Source: Herminiimonas sp. KBW02 (GTDB taxonomy: Bacteria > Pseudomonadota > Gammaproteobacteria > Burkholderiales > Burkholderiaceae_D). Taken from it: a DNA stretch of 64,000 nucleotides. Numbering within the stretch: the first letter of the stretch is position 1; every line of letters starts with the position of its first letter. Below the pieces are notes generated by a model. That model was not told the DNA's origin and searched no databases. It was given only the letters and a program-made list of their open reading frames with translations. Position numbers and translations under genes: made by a program. The stretch lies in the NCBI RefSeq assembly GCF_003852535.1, contig NZ_QAJP01000002.1, forward strand, positions 186,001 to 250,000, read 5' to 3'. Of this stretch, positions 8,606 to 19,687 are shown piece after piece.

Positions 8606-10033
8606 CTAAAAGTTCAGGGCCCGGCCATCGACCGCCAGCGCTGCCTCTTTGACAGCTTCCGACAACGATGGATGTGCATGACAGATCCGCGCGATATCTT
8701 CAGAAGAGGCACGGAACTCCATTGCGACCACAGCTTCTGAAATCAATTCCGAAGCCATCGCACCAATGATGTGTACACCGAGGATTTCATCTGTCTTGGC
8801 ATCCGCCAGGAATTTCACGAAGCCGGTGGTATCACCGAGGGCACGGGCACGACCATTGGCGAGGAAAGGGAAGGAGCCGGCTTTATAAGCGATTTTCTCT
8901 GCTTTTAGCTGTTGTTCGGTCTTGCCTACCCACGCAATCTCAGGTGAAGTATAAATCACCCACGGAATCGTGTTGAAATTGACATGACCGTGCTGACCCG
9001 CGATACGCTCAGCGACTGCCACGCCCTCTTCTTCCGATTTGTGCGCCAGCATAGGTCCGCGCACCACGTCACCAACCGCCCATACATTCGGCAAACTGGT
9101 TTTGCAATCTGCATCGACCGCGATAAAACCGCGCTCATCCAGCTTCAGGCCGACAGCTTCGGCATTCAAACCGATGGTATTAGGTACACGTCCGATCGAT
9201 ACGATCAGTTTGTCAAACACCGCTTTCTGCGCTGCGCCTTTGTCGTCCACGTAGTTGACGGTGACGTCATTTTTGCCCGCAGTAATGGCGCCGATCTGCA
9301 CACCAAGACTGATCGCCAGGCCTTGCTTGGTGAATTGCTTGAACGCTTCTTTTGCCACCGCATCATCGACTGCGCCGAGGAAGGCCGGCAATGCTTCCAG
9401 CACCGTTACTTCGGAACCCAGGCGACGCCAGACGCTACCCATTTCAAGTCCGATGACGCCTGCGCCGATCACACCCAAACGCTTAGGCACATCGGTGATC
9501 GCCAGCGCACCGGTATTCGACAAGATCAGTTTTTCATCGAATGCAGCACCCGGCAACGCACGCGGATTGGAACCGGTTGCGATCACGACGTGCTTGGCGA
9601 AAATATTTTCTTCAGTCGCACCGGCGATCTTGATTTCATGAGCGCCATCAACGGCTTGCACGAAAGAACCACGACCGTGGAAAAAGGTGACTTTGTTTTT
9701 CTTGAACAGGTACAGGATACCGTCATTGTTTTGCTTAACAACGCTATCCTTGCGCGCCACCATCTTCTTGACGTTCAGCGACAAACCTTTGACTTCGATC
9801 CCGTGATCAGCAAACGCGTGACCGGCGTGATCGTAATTTTCCGACGATTGCAGCATCGCCTTCGATGGGATGCAACCTACATTGGTACAGGTGCCGCCGG
9901 GTGCCGGGCCGCCCTTTTCGTTTTTCCATTCATCGATACAGGCGACTGTGAAACCCAGCTGCGCTGCACGTATCGCAGCCACATAACCGCCAGGACCGGC
10001 GCCGATCACTACCACATCAAAATTCTTCGACAT
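8606..10033 (-). CDS. lpdA: Dihydrolipoamide dehydrogenase (E3)
   Basis: This is the flavoenzyme that reoxidises the lipoyl arm of 2-oxoacid dehydrogenases, using NAD. Its 475 residues include the FAD loop [10 protein letters not shown] near 11-20, the redox disulfide CTNVGC at 49-54, the NAD loop [36 protein letters not shown], and the catalytic HAHPSLSEA near the C-terminus. It is third in the sucA-sucB-lpdA operon, 77 bases after sucB, across a hairpin that may lower its expression relative to the E1 and E2 genes. Confidence 0.96.
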   Translation of the reverse strand: MSKNFDVVVIGAGPGGYVAAIRAAQLGFTVACIDEWKNEKGGPAPGGTCTNVGCIPSKAMLQSSENYDHAGHAFADHGIEVKGLSLNVKKMVARKDSVVKQNNDGILYLFKKNKVTFFHGRGSFVQAVDGAHEIKIAGATEENIFAKHVVIATGSNPRALPGAAFDEKLILSNTGALAITDVPKRLGVIGAGVIGLEMGSVWRRLGSEVTVLEALPAFLGAVDDAVAKEAFKQFTKQGLAISLGVQIGAITAGKNDVTVNYVDDKGAAQKAVFDKLIVSIGRVPNTIGLNAEAVGLKLDERGFIAVDADCKTSLPNVWAVGDVVRGPMLAHKSEEEGVAVAERIAGQHGHVNFNTIPWVIYTSPEIAWVGKTEQQLKAEKIAYKAGSFPFLANGRARALGDTTGFVKFLADAKTDEILGVHIIGAMASELISEAVVAMEFRASSEDIARICHAHPSLSEAVKEAALAVDGRALNF

Positions 10034-10050
10034 ATCTTTACCCCGTTAAA

Positions 10051-10097
10051 GAAAAAGACACAAAGGCATCCATGTAATTGGGCCCTTGTGTCTTTTC
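10051..10097 (-). terminator. Hairpin between sucB and lpdA
   Basis: Perfect 11-base arms AAAAGACACAA (10053-10063) and TTGTGTCTTTT (10086-10096) enclose 22 bases. Read on the minus strand, the outer part of the stem supplies A and T runs on both sides. It may be a partial terminator or attenuator within the operon. Confidence 0.45.
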
Positions 10098-10110
10098 ATT
10101 TGGTCAAATA

Positions 10111-11376
10111 TCAGAGGTCCAGCAGCAGGCGCGCAGGATCTTCCAATGCTTCCTTCATCGCTACCAGGCCCAGCACCGCTTCACGGCCATCGATGATGCG
10201 ATGGTCGTAAGACATCGCCAGATAGTTCATCGGGCGTATCACGATCTGGCCGTTCTCGACCACTGCACGTTCTTTCGTTGCGTGGATGCCGAGGATCGCA
10301 GATTGCGGTGGGTTGATGATAGGAGTCGACAGCATGGAGCCGAAGATACCGCCGTTCGAAATCGAGAAAGTACCGCCGGTCAGGTCGTCCAGCGTCAGCT
10401 TGCCGTCCTTCGCCTTGTTACCAAATTCTCCGATTTTCTTTTCAATCTCAGCGATCGACATTTGATCTGCATCGCGCAGGATAGGCACTACCAGACCGCG
10501 TGGCGAACCGACCGCGATACCGATATCGAAATAGCCGTGATAGACGATGTCATTGCCATCGACCGACGCATTGATGATCGGATATTTTTTCAATGCCGCT
10601 ACTGCAGCCTTGACGAAGAAAGACATGAAGCCGAGTTTGACGCCATGTTCTTTTTCGAACTTGTCTTTGTACTTGGTACGCAGATCGATCACTGGCTGCA
10701 TATTGACTTCATTGAAAGTCGTCAAGATGGCATTGCTCGATTGCGATTGCAGCAGGCGCTCAGCGATACGTGCACGCAGGCGGCTCATAGGCACGCGTTC
10801 TTCCGGACGATTCGCCAGTGCTGCCGATGTTGCGGCAGGTGCAGCGACTTGTTGCAGAGCCGGTTTGGCCGCAACGGCCGGCGCGGCAGGTGCGGCTGCT
10901 GGCTTGGCGAGCTGATTGATCACATCACCCTTGGTGACACGACCATCCTTGCCGCTGCCTGCGACGTCACCAGCGGACAGATTGTTTTCTGCCAGCATCT
11001 TGGCAGCTGCCGGCATCGCAATACCGGCCGCGCTGCTGGACACGGCAGCAGGCGCACTCGCCGCCGGTGCCGGTGCGCTGGCTGGTGTGGTCGCTGCCAG
11101 TGGCGCGACTGCAGCAGGAATCGCCACTGCCGACAAATCGGTATCGATCAGCGCAATGACTTCACCCGCTACCACGGTACTGTTATCAGCACGCACGATT
11201 TGCGTGATCACGCCCGCTTCCGGCGCTGGCAGTTCCAGCACGACTTTATCGGTCTCGACGTCGATCAGGTTTTCGTCACGGGCGACAGTGTCACCCACCT
11301 TTTTATGCCATTGCAGCAGGGTAGCCTCTGCAACTGATTCCGACAATTGCGGAACTTTCACCTCAAGAATTGCCAT
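10111..11376 (-). CDS. sucB: 2-oxoglutarate dehydrogenase E2, dihydrolipoyl succinyltransferase
   Basis: E2 carries the succinyl group from E1 on a lipoyl arm to CoA and forms the core of the complex. The 421-residue protein has one N-terminal lipoyl domain with the lipoylated lysine in [12 protein letters not shown] (about K44) and an Ala/Pro-rich linker. A peripheral subunit-binding domain ([19 protein letters not shown]) lies at about 130-165. The catalytic domain ends with [16 protein letters not shown], which holds the active-site histidine. It lies 60 bases downstream of sucA. The gene is named odhB in many betaproteobacterial annotations. Confidence 0.96.
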   Translation of the reverse strand: MAILEVKVPQLSESVAEATLLQWHKKVGDTVARDENLIDVETDKVVLELPAPEAGVITQIVRADNSTVVAGEVIALIDTDLSAVAIPAAVAPLAATTPASAPAPAASAPAAVSSSAAGIAMPAAAKMLAENNLSAGDVAGSGKDGRVTKGDVINQLAKPAAAPAAPAVAAKPALQQVAAPAATSAALANRPEERVPMSRLRARIAERLLQSQSSNAILTTFNEVNMQPVIDLRTKYKDKFEKEHGVKLGFMSFFVKAAVAALKKYPIINASVDGNDIVYHGYFDIGIAVGSPRGLVVPILRDADQMSIAEIEKKIGEFGNKAKDGKLTLDDLTGGTFSISNGGIFGSMLSTPIINPPQSAILGIHATKERAVVENGQIVIRPMNYLAMSYDHRIIDGREAVLGLVAMKEALEDPARLLLDL

Positions 11377-11436
11377 TTAACTCTCCGTTTCGGGTTGTTC
11401 GTACGGCACCCCAGTATTTGGGATGCCGCAGGGTCT

Positions 11437-14295
11437 TTATTTCGTTTGTACGAAACCTTTTAATTTGGCAAAAGCCGCATCTATCAATGCTTTTTGCTGT
11501 GCATAGTGTTTGTCGTAGTAACCAACCGCAGGCGATGCGCTGGCTGGACGACCGGCATATGCCAGCTTCTGTCCGTCTGCCATGTTTTCCAGAATATTGT
11601 GTTGAATCTGGAACCATGCGCCCTGGTTCTGCGGTTCATCCTGCGTCCACACCAACTCTGTGAAATTCGGGAATTTCTTGAGTTCGGCCGCGAATGCCTT
11701 GTGCGGGAACGGATACAGTTGTTCGATACGAATAATCGCGACATCGCTCTGACCACGTTCTTTACGCGCTGCGACCAGGTCGTAGTACACACGGCCGGAG
11801 CAGGCAATCACGCGTTTCACTTTTTTCGCATCGATCTTGTCATCCACTTCACCGATCACGGTCTGGAACGAACCTTTTACCAGTTCAGTCAGCGGTGATC
11901 CGGCATCCTTGTTGCGCAACAACGATTTCGGCGTGAGGATGACCAACGGCTTGCGGAACAAGCGGATCATCTGACGACGCAAGAGATGGAAGATCTGCGC
12001 TGCGGTTGTCGGCTGCACCACTTGCATATTGTTGTCTGCGCACAGTTGCAGGAAGCGTTCAGGGCGTGCGGACGAGTGCTCCGGTCCCTGCCCTTCGTAA
12101 CCGTGCGGCAGCATCATGACCAGGCCGGAAGCGCGGCCCCATTTCACTTCGCCGGAGCTGATGAATTGGTCGATCACGACTTGTGCGCCGTTGACGAAGT
12201 CACCGAATTGCGCTTCCCAGATCACCAGGGTATTCGGCTCTGCAGTCGAGTAACCGTATTCGTAGGCCAGTACCGCTTCTTCCGACAATACGGAGTCGAT
12301 GACACGGAACCAGGCTTGCTGATCGGAGATGTTTTGCAGTGGTACATAAGTACCCGCATCCCAGCGTTCACGGTTTTGATCATGCAACACTGCGTGACGA
12401 TGCACGAAGGTGCCGCGACCAGAATCCTGACCAGTCAGGCGCACCGCATAACCGGAGCTGACCAGCGATGCGTAAGCCAGATGTTCACCCATACCCCAGT
12501 CGAGATTCAGTTCGCCACGACCCATCGCTGCGCGGTCGTTGAGTACTTTTTCAACCAGTGGATGGACCTTGAAGTTTTCCGGCAGGGTCGTAATACGTTC
12601 AGCCAGACGCTTGAGTTCCGCCATCGGTACTGCGGTATCGGCAGCATCGGTCCATTTGCGGTTGAGGAAAGGCATCCAGTCAACTGCGTACTTGCTCTTG
12701 AAGTTGGAAATGACAGGATCGATGGTGTGTTTACCTGCATCCATCGCATCACGGTATTCCTTGACCATCGCATCGCCTTCGTCGGCACCGATAGTGCCCT
12801 GAGTCAGCAATTTGTCGGCGTACAGCTTGCGTGTGCCTGGATGAGCAGCAATCTTTTTGTACATCAAAGGTTGCGTCAATGCCGGCGTATCCTGTTCGTT
12901 GTGACCCAGTTTGCGGTAGCAGACGATATCAACCACGATGTCCTTGCGGAATTCGAGGCGGTAGTCGAGCGCCAGTTGCGCAGCAAATACGACTGCTTCC
13001 GGATCGTCGCCGTTGACGTGGATCACCGGTGCTTCAATCATTTTGGACACGTCTGTGCAATACAGCGTGGAACGCGAATCGCGCGGGTCCGAAGTGGTGA
13101 AGCCAATCTGGTTGTTAATGATGATGTGCACGGTACCGCCAGTACCGTAGCCACGGGTCTGCGCCAGATTCAGCGTTTCCATGATGACGCCCTGCCCGGC
13201 AAATGCGGCATCGCCGTGGATCAGAATAGGCAGTACTTGTTGCGACGGATCATTTTGGCCGCGACGTTCGATACGTGCGCGCACCGAACCCTCAACCACC
13301 GGATTAACGATTTCCAGATGTGACGGATTAAATGCCAGCGACAGGTGGATAGGACCGCCCGGTGTGCTGATATCGGAAGAGAAGCCCTGATGATATTTGA
13401 CGTCGCCGGATGGCAAGTCATCGCCATGGCGACCTTCGAATTCAGCGAATAATTCCTGCGGCATTTTGCCGAGGGTGTTGACCAGGACGTTCAGACGGCC
13501 ACGATGCGCCATGCCGATCACGATTTCCTGTACGCCTTTTTCGCCACCGCGCTGGATGACTTCATCCAGTGCTGCGATAAAGCTTTCGCTGCCTTCCAGC
13601 GAGAAGCGTTTCTGACCAACGTATTTGGTGTGCAGATAACGTTCCAGGCCTTCAGCTGCGGTCAGGCGCTCAAGGATGTGTTTTTTCTTTTCGCTGGAAA
13701 AAGTCGGGGTCGAACGTACCGTTTCAAAACGTTCCTGCAGCCACAGCTTTTGCACCGGGTCACTGATGTACATGAACTCAGGACCGATGGAACGGCAATA
13801 GGTGTCGCGCAAGGCATTGAGCAAATCGCGCAACGACGATGTTTCGCTACCGAAATGGGTATTGCTGATATTGAACACGATGTCCATATCCGCGTCGGTA
13901 AAGCCATAGAAGCTAGGCTCCAGTTGCGGGATAGGCGGACGTTCCTGGCGCTGCAGCGGATCCAGATTGGCCCAGTTATTACCGAGCACGCGATAAGCGG
14001 CAATCAGCTGTGTAACGGCGACGCGTTTGCGTCCCATTTCAACATCTTCGGAAGCGGTAACTGTGCGGATCGGGCCATGTTTGGCACGCTCCGCGAAAGA
14101 AGCGATGACGGACGCATGTGCGACGTCAGGTTTGGCTGAACCATCGACCGCAGGCACATGCTGCATGGCGTCGAAATACGCGCGCCAGTTATCTGGTACG
14201 GAGCCTGGATTGTCGAGGTAAGCCTCGTACAGTTCTTCAACGTACGGTGCGTTCCCTCCAAATAAATAAGAATTGGACTGGGACTGTTGCATCAT
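11437..14295 (-). CDS. sucA: 2-oxoglutarate dehydrogenase E1 component
   Basis: This is the thiamine-diphosphate enzyme that decarboxylates 2-oxoglutarate, 952 residues from the ATG at 14295. That start has the site AAGGTGAG at a normal distance; the GTG at 14304 would put the site inside the coding region. The N-terminal segment SYLFGGNAPYVEELYEAYLDNPGSVPDNWR is the E2-binding region seen in this group. Later motifs include GMAHRGRLNVLVN, HGDAAFAGQGVI, and HGYEGQGPEHSSARPERFLQ. It begins the sucA-sucB-lpdA operon and is also called odhA. Confidence 0.96.
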   Translation of the reverse strand: MMQQSQSNSYLFGGNAPYVEELYEAYLDNPGSVPDNWRAYFDAMQHVPAVDGSAKPDVAHASVIASFAERAKHGPIRTVTASEDVEMGRKRVAVTQLIAAYRVLGNNWANLDPLQRQERPPIPQLEPSFYGFTDADMDIVFNISNTHFGSETSSLRDLLNALRDTYCRSIGPEFMYISDPVQKLWLQERFETVRSTPTFSSEKKKHILERLTAAEGLERYLHTKYVGQKRFSLEGSESFIAALDEVIQRGGEKGVQEIVIGMAHRGRLNVLVNTLGKMPQELFAEFEGRHGDDLPSGDVKYHQGFSSDISTPGGPIHLSLAFNPSHLEIVNPVVEGSVRARIERRGQNDPSQQVLPILIHGDAAFAGQGVIMETLNLAQTRGYGTGGTVHIIINNQIGFTTSDPRDSRSTLYCTDVSKMIEAPVIHVNGDDPEAVVFAAQLALDYRLEFRKDIVVDIVCYRKLGHNEQDTPALTQPLMYKKIAAHPGTRKLYADKLLTQGTIGADEGDAMVKEYRDAMDAGKHTIDPVISNFKSKYAVDWMPFLNRKWTDAADTAVPMAELKRLAERITTLPENFKVHPLVEKVLNDRAAMGRGELNLDWGMGEHLAYASLVSSGYAVRLTGQDSGRGTFVHRHAVLHDQNRERWDAGTYVPLQNISDQQAWFRVIDSVLSEEAVLAYEYGYSTAEPNTLVIWEAQFGDFVNGAQVVIDQFISSGEVKWGRASGLVMMLPHGYEGQGPEHSSARPERFLQLCADNNMQVVQPTTAAQIFHLLRRQMIRLFRKPLVILTPKSLLRNKDAGSPLTELVKGSFQTVIGEVDDKIDAKKVKRVIACSGRVYYDLVAARKERGQSDVAIIRIEQLYPFPHKAFAAELKKFPNFTELVWTQDEPQNQGAWFQIQHNILENMADGQKLAYAGRPASASPAVGYYDKHYAQQKALIDAAFAKLKGFVQTK

Positions 14296-14462
14296 CTTGC
14301 TCACCTTTCTTCGCGTTTCGCGAGATTAGCGGGTTAATTTAACCTTCCGCGACACGGCCTGACCGATTAGCGGATTGCACATCAAGTTGTGGGGAAGGAC
14401 TCTTTAATCTATAGCTGTAACTTAACTCAATTATGTGACATCAGAATAACATAAAACAATTT

Positions 14463-14500
14463 GGCAAAAAGTGAATCTCCTGACTCACTTTTTGCCTTTT
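14463..14500. terminator. Hairpin terminator after gltA
   Basis: A perfect 12-bp stem, GGCAAAAAGTGA (14463-14474) with TCACTTTTTGCC (14485-14496), has a 10-base loop. Minus-strand flank is AAATTGTTTT, plus-strand flank TTTTTCG. It separates gltA from the sucA promoter region, and 14305-14462 shows no gene. Confidence 0.7.
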
Positions 14501-14507
14501 TCGATGA

Positions 14508-15818
14508 TTATGGACGCTTTGCCAAGTCTGGCACGTCGCGTTGTTTTTCACCGATAAACAATTGGCGTGGACGGCCGATTTTTTGTTCCGGATCCGAGAT
14601 CATTTCGTTCCACTGAGCAACCCAGCCGACGGTACGCGCCATCGCGAAGATACCGGTGAACAGCGAGACCGGAATACCCAGTGCGGATTGCACGATGCCC
14701 GAGTAGAAATCGACGTTCGGATACAGCTTGCGCGATACGAAGTATTCGTCTTCCAGCGCCACTTTTTCCAGAGCCATTGCCAGTTTGAACAATGGGTCGT
14801 CGTGCAGGCCCAATTCTTCCAGCACTTCGTGACAGGTTTCGCGCATCAGTTTGGCGCGTGGATCGAAGTTTTTGTAAACACGGTGACCAAAGCCCATCAG
14901 TTTGACGCCGGAATTCTTGTCTTTCACCTTGGCGATGAATTCAGGAATCTTGTCGACCGTACCAATTTCTTTCAGCATGTTCAATGCAGCTTCGTTCGCA
15001 CCGCCGTGAGCAGGACCCCAAAGACATGCGATACCGGCAGCGATACAGGCAAACGGATTGGCGCCGCTGGAACCCGACAGACGCACGGTCGAAGTCGAAG
15101 CATTTTGCTCGTGATCGGCGTGCAGGATCAGGATACGATCCAGCGCGCGTACCAGTACGTCGCTGATTTTGTATTCTTCGCTAGGCGTCGAGAACATCAT
15201 GTGCATGAAATTCGCGCTGTACGACAAATCATTGCGTGGATAGACGAAAGGCTGGCCTACCGAGTATTTGTACGACATCGCGACCAGCGTAGGCATCTTC
15301 GCGATCAGGCGGATCGCCGATACTTCACGGTGGTGCGCGTCAGAGATATCCAGCGAGTCATGGTAGAACGAAGCCAGCGCGCCGACCGTACCAACCAGTA
15401 CCGACATCGGATGCGCGTCACGACGGAAGCCGCGGAAGAAGAATTGCATTTGTTCGTGCAACATCGTGTGTTTGGTCACGGTGCCGACGAAGGTTTTCTT
15501 TTGCTCTGCATTCGGCAATTCGCCTTTGAGCAACAGGTAGCAGGTTTCAAGGAAGTCGCACTTCACCGCCAACTGCTCAATCGGGTAACCGCGATACAGC
15601 AGTTCGCCTTTGTCGCCATCGATGTAAGTAATGGTCGAATCACACGCTGCGGTAGACATAAAGCCTGGATCGTAGGTGAATTTACCGCTGGCACCGTAGA
15701 GTTTACGGATGTCGATTACGTCAGGGCCTATGGAACCCTTGTAAATCGGCAACTCCACTGATGGCGAACCGTCAGAAAACGACAGTGTGGCTTTGGTGTC
15801 AGATTGGGAGTGGGGCAT
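14508..15818 (-). CDS. gltA: Citrate synthase, type II
   Basis: The enzyme condenses acetyl-CoA and oxaloacetate. The 436-residue protein has the N-terminal segment of the hexameric, NADH-sensitive Gram-negative class ([33 protein letters not shown]). Catalytic histidines sit in [14 protein letters not shown] and [14 protein letters not shown], and the acidic residue in the C-terminal VDFYSGIV element. It follows sdhE by 77 bases in the same direction, so it is probably last in the sdh transcript. Confidence 0.97.
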   Translation of the reverse strand: MPHSQSDTKATLSFSDGSPSVELPIYKGSIGPDVIDIRKLYGASGKFTYDPGFMSTAACDSTITYIDGDKGELLYRGYPIEQLAVKCDFLETCYLLLKGELPNAEQKKTFVGTVTKHTMLHEQMQFFFRGFRRDAHPMSVLVGTVGALASFYHDSLDISDAHHREVSAIRLIAKMPTLVAMSYKYSVGQPFVYPRNDLSYSANFMHMMFSTPSEEYKISDVLVRALDRILILHADHEQNASTSTVRLSGSSGANPFACIAAGIACLWGPAHGGANEAALNMLKEIGTVDKIPEFIAKVKDKNSGVKLMGFGHRVYKNFDPRAKLMRETCHEVLEELGLHDDPLFKLAMALEKVALEDEYFVSRKLYPNVDFYSGIVQSALGIPVSLFTGIFAMARTVGWVAQWNEMISDPEQKIGRPRQLFIGEKQRDVPDLAKRP

Positions 15819-15895
15819 GGCTCTTCCTTCTAGTAACGAGGTGAGTCGATTTAAGAATAAATCGCAAAATTAAAAAACCGGTCATACAGCACGCT

Positions 15896-16165
15896 TTAAA
15901 TCGCGCGCAATCTAGTCAGCAACGCATGGACATGGGGCACATCGGCCTCACCTTCCGGTTCATTGCGTGCCAATAGCAAATTCAGCAATTCATTGTCGGG
16001 CAATTCCAGCAATATCGAAAAAGCCTCGACTTCTTCATCCGTCAGCGTTTCTTCGTGTTGATCGAGGAAGCGCGTCAGCAACAAATCATTTTCCAGCAGA
16101 CCGCGTCGACCGCGCCACCTGAGGCGCGCTCGTTTTACCGGATCAGCTTGATGGGTTATCGACAT
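15896..16165 (-). CDS. sdhE: Succinate dehydrogenase assembly factor SdhE
   Basis: SdhE helps attach FAD covalently to SdhA. The 89-residue protein has the family motif RGLLENDLLLTRF (the RGxxE motif) at about residues 20-32 and an acidic helical C-terminal half with DEEVEAFSILLELPDNELLNLL. It lies between sdhB and gltA, where the family is normally found in betaproteobacteria. The gap of 94 bases to sdhB holds no other gene. Confidence 0.94.
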   Translation of the reverse strand: MSITHQADPVKRARLRWRGRRGLLENDLLLTRFLDQHEETLTDEEVEAFSILLELPDNELLNLLLARNEPEGEADVPHVHALLTRLRAI

Positions 16166-16259
16166 GGATACACATTTAACCTGTTCAATACTACTTCCAC
16201 GTCAACTGCTGGCGTAAGAAACACAGCGACTAACGCGCTGCGTTTCGTCGAATTGCGCA

Positions 16260-16970
16260 CTATACAGCCCTGCGCACCATCAGTTCCTTGATTTTGCCGA
16301 TTGCGCGGGTCGGGTTCAAACCCTTGGGACAAACATCCACGCAATTCATAATTGTATGACATCTGAACAATCTGTATGGATCTTCCAGATTATCCAGGCG
16401 TGCACCAGTGGCCTCATCGCGGCTATCCGCTATGAAGCGGTAGGCCTGCAACAAGCCGGCCGGACCGACGAATTTATCAGGATTCCACCAGAATGACGGG
16501 CACGACGTCGAGCAACAGGCGCACAGGATACACTCATACAGGCCATCGAGCTCTTCGCGTTCAGCAGGAGTCTGCAAACGTTCTTTCTCAGGCGGGATTG
16601 TATCGTTAATCAGGAACGGTTTGATCGAATCGTACTGTTTAAAGAATTGCGTCATGTCCACAATCAGGTCGCGGATCACCGGCAAACCAGGTAAAGGACG
16701 CAATACGATAGGTTCGGTCAGCTCATTCAAATTGGTAGTGCAAGCCAGGCCGTTCTTGCCATTGATATTCATCGCGTCCGAGCCGCACACGCCTTCACGG
16801 CAGGAGCGACGCAAGGCCAGCGAATCATCGACGGTCGCCTTGATGCGCTGCAAGGCATCCAGCAGCATCTTGTCATGATCATGCAATTCTACCGTCACAT
16901 CCTGCATGTACGGTTTTGCATCCTTGTCAGGATCATAGCGGTAAATCTGTAATCTGAGAGTCCGTGCCAT
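16260..16970 (-). CDS. sdhB: Succinate dehydrogenase iron-sulfur subunit
   Basis: This subunit carries electrons from the flavin to ubiquinone. Its 236 residues hold the ligands of three clusters: 2Fe-2S in SCREGVCGSDAMNING, 4Fe-4S in CILCACCSTSCPSFWW, and 3Fe-4S in CHTIMNCVDVCPKGLNP. The WWNP element of the quinone site is present. It starts 11 bases after the sdhA stop. Confidence 0.97.
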   Translation of the reverse strand: MARTLRLQIYRYDPDKDAKPYMQDVTVELHDHDKMLLDALQRIKATVDDSLALRRSCREGVCGSDAMNINGKNGLACTTNLNELTEPIVLRPLPGLPVIRDLIVDMTQFFKQYDSIKPFLINDTIPPEKERLQTPAEREELDGLYECILCACCSTSCPSFWWNPDKFVGPAGLLQAYRFIADSRDEATGARLDNLEDPYRLFRCHTIMNCVDVCPKGLNPTRAIGKIKELMVRRAV

Positions 16971-16981
16971 GTTCTGACCTT

Positions 16982-18760
16982 TTAGAAAGTACGTGGTTTA
17001 GGCTTGAAGGTGTCTACCGTCAGCGGCTTGGTCACCACCGGCTTGTAGTCCAGTCGATTGCCTTCGGAATAAAACAGCGAGTGCTTCATCCAGTTTTCAT
17101 CATCACGCTTCTCAAAATCACGATGCGCGTGCGCACCACGTGATTCCTTGCGCGCCGCTGCCGAGGTGATGGTCGCCTTGGCAGTTTCAATCAGGTTGTC
17201 CAGCTCCAGTGCTTCGATACGCGCGGTATTGAAGACACGTGACTTATCCTTGAACGAGACGTGCTTGCGACGCTCATCCAGTTCCATGATTTTCTTATAG
17301 CCGGTTTGCAGCAATTCGTCGGTACGGAACACGCCGCAATATTGCTGCATGGTCGAGCGGATATCGTTCGCCACGTCTTGTACACGCTCGCCGCCGGTGT
17401 TGTTCTCCAGGCGCGACAAACGCGACAGCGCCTGGTCAGCAGCATCAGCCGGCAACGGCTTGTGCGAACGGCTCTTCAAATTGCTCTGCACGATGTGGTT
17501 ACCCGCAGCGCGACCGAATACCACCAGGTCGAGCAAGGAGTTGGTACCCAGGCGGTTCGCGCCGTGCACCGAGACGCAAGCACACTCACCGATCGCATAC
17601 AGGCCATTGACCACGTGGTTAGGGTTGCCGTCTTTCGGCACCACGACCTGGCCATGAATATTGGTTGGAATACCGCCCATTTGATAATGGATGGTAGGCA
17701 CCACAGGAATCGGCTCACGCGTCGCGTCAACGTTCGCAAACTTGTGCGCGATTTCCAGAATGGATGGCAGGCGTTTCTGAATGGTTTCGGCGCCGATGTG
17801 GCGCAAGTCCAGCATCACGTGATCCTTCAGCGGGCCACAGCCACGGCCTTCCTTGATTTCCTGATCCATAGAGCGCGACACGAAGTCACGTGGCGCCAGA
17901 TCCTTCAGCGTAGGTGCGTAACGTTCCATGAAGCGCTCGCCCTGGCTATTCACCAGAATACCGCCTTCACCGCGCACGCCTTCGGTAATCAATACACCGG
18001 CACCAGCGACGCCGGTCGGGTGGAACTGCCAGAATTCCATATCTTCCAGCGGCAGGCCGGCGCGTGCTGCCATGCCCATGCCGTCGCCGGTATTGATGAA
18101 GGCATTGGTCGAAGCTGCCCAGATGCGCCCTGCACCACCGGTCGCAAACAAAGTTGTTTTGGCTTCCAGCATCATCACATCGCCGGTTTCCATTTCCAGC
18201 GCAACGACGCCGATCACATCACCGTCAGCGTCACGCATCAGGTCGATCGCCATCCACTCAACAAAGAAGTGGGTACGGGCGCGCACATTGCGCTGGTACA
18301 GCGTGTGCAGCAAGGCGTGACCTGTACGATCCGCCGCAGCACATGCACGTTGCACCGGCTTCTCGCCGAAATTTGCGGTGTGGCCGCCAAACGGACGCTG
18401 GTAAATCGTGCCGTCTGAATTGCGGTCGAACGGCATGCCGAAATGTTCCAGCTCGTAGACGACTTTCGGCGCTTCACGACACATGAATTCGATCGCATCC
18501 TGGTCGCCCAGATAATCCGAACCTTTGACGGTATCGAACATATGCCAGTACCAATTGTCTTCCGCCATATTGCCGAGCGAGGCGCCGATACCGCCTTGAG
18601 CGGCTACCGTATGCGAGCGGGTCGGGAATACCTTGGACAAGACCGCAACGTTCAGACCTGCTTCTGCAAGTTGCAACGATGCGCGCATGCCGGAACCGCC
18701 CGCACCAACGATGATGGCGTCAAAATGACGTGACGGAATGCTGGTTTTGATTGCTGCCAC
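16982..18760 (-). CDS. sdhA: Succinate dehydrogenase flavoprotein subunit
   Basis: The subunit oxidises succinate on covalent FAD. I choose the GTG at 18760 (592 residues, starting [21 protein letters not shown]). It has GGAGAG six bases upstream and begins one base after the sdhD stop, whereas a longer reading from 18826 would overlap sdhD by 65 bases. Motifs include the FAD-linking histidine in [26 protein letters not shown], the substrate-site [11 protein letters not shown] and [19 protein letters not shown]. Confidence 0.96.
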   Translation of the reverse strand: MAAIKTSIPSRHFDAIIVGAGGSGMRASLQLAEAGLNVAVLSKVFPTRSHTVAAQGGIGASLGNMAEDNWYWHMFDTVKGSDYLGDQDAIEFMCREAPKVVYELEHFGMPFDRNSDGTIYQRPFGGHTANFGEKPVQRACAAADRTGHALLHTLYQRNVRARTHFFVEWMAIDLMRDADGDVIGVVALEMETGDVMMLEAKTTLFATGGAGRIWAASTNAFINTGDGMGMAARAGLPLEDMEFWQFHPTGVAGAGVLITEGVRGEGGILVNSQGERFMERYAPTLKDLAPRDFVSRSMDQEIKEGRGCGPLKDHVMLDLRHIGAETIQKRLPSILEIAHKFANVDATREPIPVVPTIHYQMGGIPTNIHGQVVVPKDGNPNHVVNGLYAIGECACVSVHGANRLGTNSLLDLVVFGRAAGNHIVQSNLKSRSHKPLPADAADQALSRLSRLENNTGGERVQDVANDIRSTMQQYCGVFRTDELLQTGYKKIMELDERRKHVSFKDKSRVFNTARIEALELDNLIETAKATITSAAARKESRGAHAHRDFEKRDDENWMKHSLFYSEGNRLDYKPVVTKPLTVDTFKPKPRTF

Positions 18761-18761
18761 G

Positions 18762-19127
18762 TTACGCTCTCCAGAGAATTTGTGCCGTCCATCCGGCGCA
18801 AGCGACGAGCCACAAAATCGTGGCAACCTGCAATGCGAGGCGTATAGAAACCGGTTTGATGTAATCCATCCAGATGTTCCGCATGCCTACCCAGGCGTGA
18901 TAGAACAAAGCCAGGAAGGTGACAAACGTAAACATCTTGACCCACTGCTGCGCGAACAAGCCCGCCCAGCCTTCATAGCTAAAATCCGATGCGGTCAGGA
19001 AGGTGACCAGCAGCACCAGTGTGTACAACACCATCACGATGGCCGTGATGCGCTGCGCCAGCCAGTCCCTTACGCCATAGTGCGCACCGACAACCAGGCG
19101 GTGCCGTCCGATATTATCGATAGGCAT
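18762..19127 (-). CDS. sdhD: Succinate dehydrogenase membrane anchor SdhD
   Basis: This is a hydrophobic anchor of 121 residues with three membrane segments that, with SdhC, holds haem b and the quinone site. The start [31 protein letters not shown] is typical of the betaproteobacterial form, and the histidine in [15 protein letters not shown] is the likely haem ligand. Its ATG overlaps the sdhC stop by one base. Confidence 0.93.
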   Translation of the reverse strand: MPIDNIGRHRLVVGAHYGVRDWLAQRITAIVMVLYTLVLLVTFLTASDFSYEGWAGLFAQQWVKMFTFVTFLALFYHAWVGMRNIWMDYIKPVSIRLALQVATILWLVACAGWTAQILWRA

Positions 19128-19537
19128 CAGAATGCTCCAAACAGTTTGAGGGCGACCAGTGCGGTCAAAGGCAGGCTGACGGCAAATACGATCAGGGCTG
19201 ATTTCTTGCCGGTGACTTTATCCACGCCGACATGCACATCCATCAGCAAATGGCGGATGCCTGCGCAGAAATGATGCAGATAGGCCCAGACCAGCCCGAG
19301 GATAATCAGTTTGACGAACCAGTGCGATGCTATGCCCTTGAAATGCTCAAAAGAGATTTCGGACAGCAGGCTCTTGTCCAGCAGGAAGAGAATGAACGGC
19401 AACAGCAAAAAGATGATGGCACCACTACCACGGTGCAATATCGACTGAATCGCCGCGAGCGGAAAGCGATATCGGAGCAGATCAGTAACGTTGATATTAC
19501 GGAACTCTCTCTTGCCGGTTTTGAGTGAATCAGACAT
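19127..19537 (-). CDS. sdhC: Succinate dehydrogenase cytochrome b556 subunit SdhC
   Basis: This is the second membrane anchor, 136 residues and three hydrophobic segments, with family motifs SILHRGSGAIIFLLLPF and the haem-ligand region HHFCAGIRHLLMDVH. I choose the ATG at 19537, preceded by GGAAAG at seven bases. It opens the sdhCDAB-sdhE-gltA run. The gap 19538-19687 to the GntR gene is AT-rich, and the sdh promoter presumably lies there, but no clear boxes stand out. Confidence 0.93.
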   Translation of the reverse strand: MSDSLKTGKREFRNINVTDLLRYRFPLAAIQSILHRGSGAIIFLLLPFILFLLDKSLLSEISFEHFKGIASHWFVKLIILGLVWAYLHHFCAGIRHLLMDVHVGVDKVTGKKSALIVFAVSLPLTALVALKLFGAF

Positions 19538-19687
19538 GGCAGGACTTTCCAAAACGAGATAAACCACTAATTTTCACCGATATTGGTGCGCCACAGCAAT
19601 ACAAATTATTTTTCATCGCTTTTCTTCATCAACTGGCTTGCTTATTTAATAATACGGGCTTGCTGGTTTCTTGAATTTGCTGCAACT

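Noticed and set aside
11986-13323. Plus-strand open frame of 445 codons inside sucA
   Set aside because: It lies fully antisense to sucA, has no ribosome site and its product (rich in His, Arg, Cys, Gln) looks like noise.
14541-15761. Plus-strand open frame of 406 codons inside gltA
   Set aside because: It is the antisense shadow of citrate synthase with unlikely composition.
17261-18418. Plus-strand open frame of 385 codons inside sdhA
   Set aside because: It is the antisense shadow of a highly conserved gene; no domain is seen.
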